This document shows, piece after piece, positions 7,649-12,714 of a stretch of DNA of 19,514 nt. Location: assembly GCA_042571625.1 (NCBI GenBank), contig JBHPFQ010000010.1:1-19514 (forward strand), written 5' to 3'. The position numbers and the translations under genes are program-made. The notes under the pieces were generated by a model, which was not told the DNA's origin, did no database searches, and saw only the letters and a program-made list of their open reading frames with translations. The first letter of the stretch is position 1. Every line of letters begins with the position of its first letter. This DNA comes from JBHPFQ01 sp042571625 (GTDB taxonomy: Bacteria > Patescibacteriota > Minisyncoccia > Portnoybacterales > UBA2143).

Positions 7649-8311
7649 ATGCGCAAAATTGAGCATGACAAAACTAAAGACAAAGAATACGATCTCGCTT
7701 GTATAAAGTGCGACGGCGAAACTTGCCATAAGGTTTTATTTTCTGTGAATGTTTTTGAATCGGAAGACGAAATTTCCGTTTCGCGTGATTATGAAATAAT
7801 AATTTGTCAGGGTTGCAAAGAGATTTCTTTTCGTAAGACCTCCTCTTGTTCTGAAGATATGAGTTATGATCCAGAAACTGGCGATATTGATTACGACGAG
7901 GATATTAAACTGTACCCAAGCCGAATTGCTGGCAGAAAGCAAGTAAAGGATATGTATTTGTTGCCAGATGAGGTTTTGAAAATTTACAAAGAAACTCACG
8001 GAGCTTTGTGTGGTCGGCTAAGTATTCTTGCTGGGATAGGAATAAGAGCCTTGGTTGAATCTGTATGTAGAGAAAAGGAAGCACAAGGTGGTAATTTAAA
8101 AAACAAGATTGATGACTTGGTTACTAAAGGCGTGCTAACAAAAGACAGCGCAGAAACTTTGCACAGTACGAGGCTATTAGGTAATAATTCGGCACACGAA
8201 ACAATCGTCGCTACCGATGATGAGTTGGATATTGCTATGGATATTGTTGAAAACCTCATAAAAACTGTTTATGTAATTTCGCAAAAAGCGAAAAAGTTGA
8301 ATAAGAAATAA
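7649..8311 (+). CDS. DUF4145 protein with N-terminal zinc-ribbon-like cysteines
   Basis: This 220-aa protein has two CxxC pairs, C18-x2-C21 and C53-x2-C56, that probably bind zinc. The C-terminal half, from about residue 115, matches DUF4145: G-I-G-I-R-A-L-V-E, then L-K-N-K-I-D-D-L, then a R-L-L-G-N-N-S-A-H-E block. DUF4145 is found both inside some type I R subunits and as a free-standing protein next to restriction genes. Its function is unknown, and a role in assembling or regulating the complex is only an inference. The gene begins two bases after the hsdM-hsdS stop and ends four bases before the next ATG, so it belongs to the same operon. No clear Shine-Dalgarno site is visible. Confidence 0.8.
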   Translation: MRKIEHDKTKDKEYDLACIKCDGETCHKVLFSVNVFESEDEISVSRDYEIIICQGCKEISFRKTSSCSEDMSYDPETGDIDYDEDIKLYPSRIAGRKQVKDMYLLPDEVLKIYKETHGALCGRLSILAGIGIRALVESVCREKEAQGGNLKNKIDDLVTKGVLTKDSAETLHSTRLLGNNSAHETIVATDDELDIAMDIVENLIKTVYVISQKAKKLNKK

Positions 8312-8314
8312 AAT

Positions 8315-9685
8315 ATGGATTTAGAAAAACTACTTTATATTGCAGAAGAAAAAATGCCACAAATAAAAACCCTTATTTTGGGTTTGTTTGTCGTGCTTGG
8401 GGCAATAGTTGCTCTGGACAGTATAGTCGTTGATTTTGCAAATTTTGTTGGATTCAAGATAAGACCATTTCTTTATCCTATATTGTTGATTTTGTGGATT
8501 GGTTATTGGGCGTTTAATAAATTTCACTTGCCAAGAAATAAGAAAGATAAAGTCGGTATTGTAATTGCGATATATTCAGAAAACGAGGCAGAAAGACAAA
8601 AGTTAAAAGCCGATTTTATTTCAAAATTAAAAAAAGACTTACAGCAAGAAGGAATACTAAGTTTTTCAGAAGTTATTTTTCTTAAAAATCATTTTTCAAA
8701 TCAAATTAAAGATTCAGACAATCCGCGAACAAAGCTGGAAACTATAAACAAAAAAATTAAAGCCCATTTCTATGTTTGGGGTGATGTTAAAAAACGACCT
8801 GATGGCGATGAAGGTGAAAAGTATTTTATAAATTTTCAAGGGTATGTTGTCCATAAGTCAATTTCTCAAAATTTGAGTCAAGTAATTTCAGTAGATTTTT
8901 CAAAAGTATTACCGAAAGAAGTAAATTTTCTTGAAAAAAGAAGTTTTAAGGGGTTTGAGGCTTCCGCAACAATAGTACACTTAGCCGCTAAATATATTAT
9001 TGGCATTGCCGCTTTTGTTTCACAAGATCCGCAATTGGCTCTTAAACTGCATAACGGACTAAAAGATCAGTTCAATGCATTTCGACCATTGCCACCACAT
9101 TTACAAGACATACGAAATCGCATTCCTCTTTTAATATCAGATGAAATGTTATGGATAGCGAAATGGCATTTTGAAAATAATAGAATTGATGAAATGAAAT
9201 CTTTTTTAGAGAAATCTCTTTCTGAAAATAATAATAATTATGGAGCATGGTTATTCAAAGCGATCGTTGACTTCATGGTTGACAAAAATATAGACGAAGC
9301 CCTTAAGAGTGTTAAAAAAGCGGAGCAATATGCGAAAAACACTTTTGAATGGAGATATAGCAAAGCATTTTTATATTTTTGGAAAGAGGATTATCAAAAC
9401 GCGTTAAAACTTTGCCAAAAAATAAAACAGCAAAGTTATTTGACGGAGCAAATTACTTTAGAGGAAGTAAGAAAATTTAATCTGAATCTTTTATCCGATA
9501 CTAATCCTAAGACACAATTATATTTTTGGATTGGTTTTTTGAGTTATTTTAAGAGAAACAATTTAGAAGATGCTTTGCAGGATTTTGAAAATTTTGATAG
9601 GCTGGCAAGTAGTAATATGAATTTGTTGAAACAAAAATCAGACCCATATCTAAGAGAAATAAAGCAAAAAATGGGAATTAGATAA
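8315..9685 (+). CDS. Membrane-anchored protein with TPR-like repeats, unknown function
   Basis: I do not recognise a named family for this 456-aa protein. Residues 19-39 and 51-68 are hydrophobic and look like two membrane spans. A soluble alpha/beta-looking domain follows (about 75-260). It starts with a strand-like V-G-I-V-I-A-I and contains a A-H-F-Y-V-W-G-D-V-K block. This loosely resembles TolB/FlgO-type folds, but too weakly to assign. From about residue 280 there are paired helices with A-L and W-L-F-K-A patterns, typical of tetratricopeptide-like repeats, running to the C-terminus. It is the last gene of the restriction operon, four bases after DUF4145, with no terminator between them. 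Its place suggests a membrane-located accessory or sensor, which is inference only. Confidence 0.65.
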   Translation: MDLEKLLYIAEEKMPQIKTLILGLFVVLGAIVALDSIVVDFANFVGFKIRPFLYPILLILWIGYWAFNKFHLPRNKKDKVGIVIAIYSENEAERQKLKADFISKLKKDLQQEGILSFSEVIFLKNHFSNQIKDSDNPRTKLETINKKIKAHFYVWGDVKKRPDGDEGEKYFINFQGYVVHKSISQNLSQVISVDFSKVLPKEVNFLEKRSFKGFEASATIVHLAAKYIIGIAAFVSQDPQLALKLHNGLKDQFNAFRPLPPHLQDIRNRIPLLISDEMLWIAKWHFENNRIDEMKSFLEKSLSENNNNYGAWLFKAIVDFMVDKNIDEALKSVKKAEQYAKNTFEWRYSKAFLYFWKEDYQNALKLCQKIKQQSYLTEQITLEEVRKFNLNLLSDTNPKTQLYFWIGFLSYFKRNNLEDALQDFENFDRLASSNMNLLKQKSDPYLREIKQKMGIR

Positions 9686-9764
9686 AAATAGTCCCGCCGT
9701 CCCGCCGAAAAAAATCGGTCGAAGCCCGAAAAGTAAAAGGGCAAAAAAATCTACGTACATACTA
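9686..9764 (+). other. Short low-information stretch behind the restriction operon
   Basis: It contains a doubled CCGCCGTCCCGCCG motif and a weak GCCC...GGGC stem followed by seven As. No reading frame or strong terminator is visible. It may be degraded repeat material. Confidence 0.4.
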
Positions 9765-9788
9765 ACGTACATACTCGCGTATGTACGT
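9765..9788 (+). repeat. Perfect hairpin attached to repeat copy C
   Basis: ACGTACATAC and GTATGTACGT form a perfect 10-bp stem with a TCGC loop. The identical 24 bases occur at 10549-10572, again directly before an A run and GATAG of the repeat family. A partial extra copy of its left arm lies at 9753-9762. In copy A this hairpin is absent and only ACGTA remains. Confidence 0.85.
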
Positions 9789-9820
9789 AAAAAAGATAGA
9801 TTTTTCCGATAAATTTAAGG
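9789..9820 (+). repeat. Repeat element copy C, left end only
   Basis: These 32 bases match the left end of copies A and B, through AAATTTAAGG, with one A fewer in the opening run. Identity then stops abruptly and unrelated sequence follows. The AT-rich tail of the family reappears as TTAATTAAATTATG at 9865-9878, one mismatch from TTAATTAAATAATG in A, B and D. The copy therefore looks like an element whose centre has been replaced rather than one cut short. Confidence 0.8.
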
Positions 9821-9835
9821 ATAATTCAAAGAAAG

Positions 9836-9856
9836 GAGGCGACTGCGGGTCGCCTC
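9836..9856 (+). promoter_or_regulatory. Hairpin abutting the -35 of the 89-codon gene
   Basis: GAGGCGAC and GTCGCCTC form a perfect 8-bp stem with a TGCGG loop. The stem ends exactly one base before the TTGACA -35 box. It lacks a following T run, so it is not a standard intrinsic terminator. It could be an operator, or replaced core of the repeat element. Confidence 0.5.
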
Positions 9857-9885
9857 TTGACATATTAATTAAATTATGCTAAGAT
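9857..9885 (+). promoter_or_regulatory. Strong promoter of the 89-codon gene
   Basis: A perfect -35 TTGACA (9857-9862) is followed by exactly 17 bases and a -10 TAAGAT (9880-9885), with TGC directly before the -10 as in extended -10 promoters. The spacer is made from the repeat family's AT-rich tail. Transcription would start near 9892. The leader (9892-9956) holds a TTAAGC...GCTTAA stem (9894-9912 region) and a doubled TTGTACA, possible regulatory sites. Confidence 0.85.
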
Positions 9886-9956
9886 AAATTTATTAAGCTA
9901 ATGTGGCTTAATATTGTACATTGTACATTTCACAACAAACAGAAAGGAGCAAGAGT

Positions 9957-10226
9957 ATGGCAAACGAGGTTATTCCCGGATTAAAGCTTATCCATCACAA
10001 TACGGAAGGAGTGAATGTGACCGACGATCCTTCGTTCCCGTTTAAGCTCTCAGTGAATTTAAGTTTTCTAGATTCTTTGTGCATTAAAATGTACGGCGAA
10101 AGCGAGAAAATCATCGTGCGCGCTATGACCATGGAGGCGTTGGACGAGTTCATTAAGGTGAACGGATTACTAAGAAACCCACGTTTTTGTAACATGACCA
10201 TCACAGGACCATCACAGTACCAATAG
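9957..10226 (+). CDS. Small protein of unknown function, 89 aa
   Basis: I do not recognise this 89-aa protein. It begins M-A-N-E-V-I-P-G-L-K-L and ends T-I-T-G-P-S-Q-Y-Q, with no membrane span or signal peptide. A middle segment (S-E-K-I-I-V-R-A-M-T-M-E-A-L-D-E-F-I) looks strand-helix. The start is ATG 9957 because GGAG (9946-9949) sits 7 bases upstream; a longer frame opening with TTG at 9921 lacks such a site. Unlike its neighbours it uses many G- and C-ending codons. It also has the best promoter in the window and its own terminator, which suggests a well-expressed independent gene, possibly acquired. It lies between two copies of the palindromic repeat. Confidence 0.75.
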   Translation: MANEVIPGLKLIHHNTEGVNVTDDPSFPFKLSVNLSFLDSLCIKMYGESEKIIVRAMTMEALDEFIKVNGLLRNPRFCNMTITGPSQYQ

Positions 10227-10285
10227 ATTAAGGGATTGATTGGATAGCTCTACAACTCGAAGTGAGTCGAGCAACTGCTCATATC

Positions 10286-10325
10286 AAGGCACCAACGATT
10301 AGTCGTTCGGTGCCTTTTCTTTTTA
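10286..10325 (+). terminator. Intrinsic terminator of the 89-codon gene
   Basis: AAGGCACC (10286-10293) pairs with GGTGCCTT (10309-10316), continued by ACGA/TCGT around a TTAG loop, then TTTCTTTTT. A smaller CTCGA...TCGAG stem (10256-10271) precedes it in the 3' untranslated region. Confidence 0.92.
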
Positions 10326-10326
10326 G

Positions 10327-10471
10327 AAGAAAAAATTGGTCGCGCGCAAATCAAAAAATGTAAAGAAATTTTTTTGTTGGATGGCGAGCGTTAGCGAGCG
10401 GCAACGGGGCGGATCATCTGTTTTCGTTCAAAAGAGGTTCTCACAAAGTGTAAAATATTATCGCAATTTTT
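10327..10471 (+). other. Intergenic stretch, no gene seen
   Basis: It holds a GCGAGCG-TTA-GCGAGCG doublet near 10384-10400 and otherwise unstructured AT-rich sequence. I see no promoter, reading frame or RNA gene. Confidence 0.5.
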
Positions 10472-10537
10472 ACGCCTAAGTTATAGCGTGATAAAGTCTA
10501 TCAGTATCCGCGCGAAATTTGGATACGTAAGTACTTA
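10472..10537 (+). repeat. 66-bp island-bracketing direct repeat, right copy
   Basis: It matches 1183-1248 at 64 of 66 positions in the same orientation. It is followed by GTAAGTAC, the perfect ACGTACATAC hairpin (10549-10572) and repeat copy D. Recombination between the two 66-bp copies would remove rhuM, the restriction operon and the 89-codon gene. Confidence 0.85.
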
Positions 10538-10548
10538 AGTAAGTACTA

Positions 10549-10572
10549 ACGTACATACTCGCGTATGTACGT
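10549..10572 (+). repeat. Perfect hairpin attached to repeat copy D
   Basis: It is identical to 9765-9788: a 10-bp stem of ACGTACATAC/GTATGTACGT with loop TCGC, directly followed by the A run of the repeat element. Confidence 0.85.
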
Positions 10573-10598
10573 AAAAAAAGATAGATTTTAAACCGCAA

Positions 10599-10626
10599 CT
10601 GGATTCCCGCTTTCGCGGGAATGACA
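10599..10626 (+). repeat. Nested REP-like palindrome, ATTCCCGC/GCGGGAAT
   Basis: CTGGATTCCCGC-TTTC-GCGGGAATGACA is a form of the ATTCCC...GGGAAT palindrome dispersed in many bacterial genomes. It sits inside repeat copy D. Confidence 0.8.
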
Positions 10627-10640
10627 TATGGGAGTATATC

Positions 10641-10728
10641 GCGCGGATCGTCGCCCCGACTTATGTCGGGACTCCTCCCGCGAGATTGCCGCGTCGTCAC
10701 GCCCGTAGGCGTGCCTCCTCGCAATGAC
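10641..10728 (+). repeat. Two further nested REP-like hairpins
   Basis: The first has CCCGAC (10655-10660) and GTCGGG (10665-10670) around TTAT. The second runs from GATTGC (10684) to GCAATGAC (10728), with CACGCC and GGCGTG around CGTA (698-713 of this kilobase). The pattern GATTGC...CTCCTCGCAATGAC is a familiar dispersed intergenic repeat type. Both are much richer in GC than the surroundings. Confidence 0.75.
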
Positions 10729-10835
10729 AAGAAAGTTTTGATTTTATCGGAAAAAATCTGTCTTTTTTAATTAAATAATGAGAAAGATTTAGGATTTAAT
10801 GGAATAGTTTTTATGAGGAAGTCAAATACATGCTA

Positions 10836-10864
10836 TGGACAAGTTTATTATAATATGATAATAT
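10836..10864 (+). promoter_or_regulatory. Promoter of the 44-codon gene
   Basis: The -35 TGGACA (10836-10841) and -10 TAATAT (10859-10864) are 17 bases apart, with TGA directly before the -10. A second TATAAT at 10849-10854 has no good -35. Transcription would begin at about 10861-10871. Confidence 0.65.
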
Positions 10865-10885
10865 AAAAATGTTGGAAGTCGCATA

Positions 10886-11020
10886 GTGGGCTTCATAACA
10901 ATCAGGCCGGACAGCTATGTCCTTGTAAAAGCGATTCTCGGTGATTACAAGGGAAATAACAGGGATATCTTGAGAGTTAACGTGTCCTATACTTTCAAGA
11001 GATACAATGGGCACATATAA
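10886..11020 (+). CDS. Putative small protein, 44 aa, GTG start
   Basis: I do not recognise this 44-codon frame. It encodes G-F-I-T-I-R-P-D-S-Y-V-L-V-K-A-I-L-G after the start, then a basic half ending Y-N-G-H-I. GGAAG (10874-10878) lies 7 bases before the GTG. A five-codon frame, M-L-E-V-A (10869-10886), ends in a TAG whose G is the first base of this GTG, so translation may be coupled. A 17-spaced promoter and a strong terminator enclose it closely, giving a transcript of only about 190 bases. Codon choice is richer in G and C than in the neighbours, as in the 89-codon gene. A small non-coding RNA is the alternative. Confidence 0.55.
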   Translation: MGFITIRPDSYVLVKAILGDYKGNNRDILRVNVSYTFKRYNGHI

Positions 11021-11022
11021 AT

Positions 11023-11062
11023 AAACGTCCTGCTTGTATAACATTCAGGACGTTTTCTTTTT
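11023..11062 (+). terminator. Intrinsic terminator of the 44-codon gene
   Basis: AAACGTCCTG (11023-11032) pairs with CAGGACGTTT (11046-11055) across a 13-base loop and is followed by a T-rich run with one C. It begins three bases after the stop codon. Confidence 0.92.
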
Positions 11063-11082
11063 AATAACGATAATAAGAAATA

Positions 11083-11091
11083 TGGTATAAT
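11083..11091 (+). promoter_or_regulatory. Extended -10 promoter of the radical SAM gene
   Basis: TGG-TATAAT (11083-11091) gives a perfect -10 with an upstream TG. The -35 region is poor (TTAATA at 11061-11066, 19 bases away). Predicted transcription start is near 11098. It follows the preceding terminator with only about 20 bases between. Confidence 0.75.
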
Positions 11092-11131
11092 AGAAAAAAG
11101 GTTCTTTAACATTAAATAAGGAGGCAAAAAA

Positions 11132-12604
11132 ATGAAGGTTTTATTAATTTATCCAGAGTATCCAAATACTTTTTGGAGTTTTAAATCAGTTTTGAAATTT
11201 ATCGCTAAAAAAGCGGCATTTCCACCTTTAGGACTTTTGACTATTGCGGCAATGCTTCCGAAATCTTGGGATAAAAAACTTGTAGATGTTAATGTTGCTT
11301 CTGTTTTAAAAAACGAGGAGATAGAATGGGCGGATATGGTTTTTATAAGCGCGATGATTGTTCAGAAAAATAGCGCGCAAGAAATCATAAAAAGATGTAA
11401 AAATTTGAATAAAAAAATTGTTGCAGGAGGCCCTTTGTTTTCTGCGCAAAAAGAACAATTTGAATATGTAGATCATCTTGTTCTTGATGAAGCAGAGATT
11501 ACTTTGCCATTTTTTTTGAAAGATTTGGAACAAGGTATAGCAAAAAGAATATATACGTCTTCTGAAAGACCGCAAATGTCACAAACGCCGATTCCTCTTT
11601 GGAATCTGATAAGATTCAAAGATTATTCTACGATGCTGGTGCAATTTTCAAGAGGATGTCCTTTTGACTGCGAATTTTGTGATATTGTAGTAATGAATGG
11701 GAGAATACCTCGGACGAAAAATTCAAAGCAGATGATTTACGAAATGCAATCTATTTATGATGCTGGATGGCGTGGATCAGTATTTATTGTTGATGATAAT
11801 TTTATTGGCAATAAAATTAAAGTAAAAGAATTTTTAAATGATCTTATTCAGTGGCAAAAAAGTCATCAATATGCTTTTCGTTTTTTGACTGAAGCAAGTG
11901 TTAATTTGGCAGAAGATGAAGATTTAATGAATCTGATGAGTGAAGCTAATTTTTTCAAAATATTTCTAGGGATTGAAAGTCCATGCATGGATAGTTTGAA
12001 AGAATGTGGCAAAAAGCAGAATATTAAGGCGGATTTACCCGAATCTATAAGAAAAATTCATCAGCATGGTATGCAGGTTATGGGTGGTTTTATTGTTGGG
12101 TTTGATAATGATGTAGAAAATATTTTTGATTTAGTTGTTGATTTTATACAACAGAATTCAATTGTTACTGCAATGGTGGGTATATTAAATGCCTTGCCAA
12201 GAACAAAACTTTGGTATCGTCTTAAGTCAGAAGGGCGACTTTTGGGAGATTCTTCGGGAGAAAATACTTCTACAGGAATTAATTTTCTTCCCAAAATGGA
12301 AATAAAGAAATTAGAGGAAGGTTATAAAAAAATATTTTCAACAATATATAATCCTAAAAAATATTATCAAAGAATAAATCAATTCCTGATAGAATATCAG
12401 CCAAAAGCAAGAACGAAAATTAAATTAGAAGACGTCAGAGCTTTTGCAAGAAGCACTTGGAGAATTGGTGTTTTTTCTCGAGCAAGATTTCTGTATTGGA
12501 AATTGTTAATAAAGACTTTATTAACAAAAAAAGATGCTTTGCCAATGGCAATTGAATTGGCTATATTTGGTTTGCATTTTGAGTCTACATCAAAAAGAAT
12601 GTAA
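11132..12604 (+). CDS. B12-binding-type radical SAM protein (DUF4070-like C-terminus)
   Basis: This 490-aa protein has a cobalamin-binding-like N-terminal domain (about 1-140; Y-P-E-Y-P then P-P-L-G-L-L-T-I-A-A, and the A-G-G-P-L strand). The radical SAM core carries the 4Fe-4S motif C176-x3-C180-x2-C183. The C-terminal part, with G-F-I-V-G-F-D, then L-P-R-T-K-L-W-Y-R-L and N-F-L-P-K-M, resembles DUF4070, seen in HpnP-like methylases. A radical methylation or rearrangement is expected from the family, but the substrate cannot be read from the sequence. A perfect AGGAGG (11119-11124) sits 7 bases before the ATG, unusual in this window. It is a monocistronic unit bounded by its own promoter and a terminator at 12619. 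Confidence 0.85.
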   Translation: MKVLLIYPEYPNTFWSFKSVLKFIAKKAAFPPLGLLTIAAMLPKSWDKKLVDVNVASVLKNEEIEWADMVFISAMIVQKNSAQEIIKRCKNLNKKIVAGGPLFSAQKEQFEYVDHLVLDEAEITLPFFLKDLEQGIAKRIYTSSERPQMSQTPIPLWNLIRFKDYSTMLVQFSRGCPFDCEFCDIVVMNGRIPRTKNSKQMIYEMQSIYDAGWRGSVFIVDDNFIGNKIKVKEFLNDLIQWQKSHQYAFRFLTEASVNLAEDEDLMNLMSEANFFKIFLGIESPCMDSLKECGKKQNIKADLPESIRKIHQHGMQVMGGFIVGFDNDVENIFDLVVDFIQQNSIVTAMVGILNALPRTKLWYRLKSEGRLLGDSSGENTSTGINFLPKMEIKKLEEGYKKIFSTIYNPKKYYQRINQFLIEYQPKARTKIKLEDVRAFARSTWRIGVFSRARFLYWKLLIKTLLTKKDALPMAIELAIFGLHFESTSKRM

Positions 12605-12618
12605 GAAAAATAAAATAT

Positions 12619-12653
12619 AGCCCGCCAAAAACTATTTTGAGCGGGCTTTTTAT
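12619..12653 (+). terminator. Intrinsic terminator of the radical SAM gene
   Basis: AGCCCGC (12619-12625) pairs with GCGGGCT (12641-12647). The stem is extended inside by CAAAA/TTTTG around ACTA with one bulged A, and is followed by TTTTTAT. Confidence 0.93.
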
Positions 12654-12679
12654 ATGGAAAAATTTGTCTTTATTTTTAC

Positions 12680-12708
12680 TTGTTTTTCTGCGATAAATAT
12701 TGTATTAT
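12680..12708 (+). promoter_or_regulatory. Promoter of the purN-dnaG-rpoD operon, leaderless
   Basis: The -35 TTGTTT (12680-12685) and -10 TATTAT (12703-12708) are exactly 17 bases apart. The expected start, seven bases past the -10, is 12715, which is the A of the purN-like ATG. The first gene is thus probably translated from a leaderless transcript, and it has no Shine-Dalgarno site. Confidence 0.75.
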
Positions 12709-12714
12709 AGCCTT

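Larger units (their letters stand above)
10573..10781 (+). repeat. Repeat element copy D, core inverted and filled with nested hairpins
   Basis: The left end reads A7-GATAGATTTT-AAACCGCAA, which is the reverse complement of the right end of copies A and B. The right end reads TTATCGG-A6-TCTGTC-T6, the reverse complement of their left end with a few changes. The outer flanks (ACGT hairpin at left, AATTAAATAATGA tail at right) keep the orientation seen in the other copies. Relative to its flanks the core is therefore inverted. The central palindrome has been replaced by at least three other hairpins between 10599 and 10728. Confidence 0.8.

Noticed and set aside
9836..9856. Intrinsic terminator for the restriction operon
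   Set aside because: The stem is good, but no T run follows and it abuts a -35 box.
9921..9956. Longer frame with TTG start for the 89-codon gene
   Set aside because: It has no Shine-Dalgarno site, runs through the doubled TTGTACA leader, and ATG 9957 has GGAG at ideal spacing.
10476..10730. 84-aa reverse frame
   Set aside because: It is made almost entirely of repeat and hairpin sequence, so coding is unlikely.
1296..10781. Integron with attC sites
   Set aside because: The repeats are palindromic and head genes, but I see no GTTRRRY / RYYYAAC core sites and no integron integrase in the window.
10811..11044. 77-aa frame on the reverse strand
   Set aside because: It runs through a forward promoter and most of a terminator and lacks a start signal; it is the complement of the 44-codon gene.
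12700..12714. Upstream TTG start for the PurN-like gene
   Set aside because: It overlaps the -10 box and would precede the predicted transcription start; family alignment begins at the ATG at 12715.
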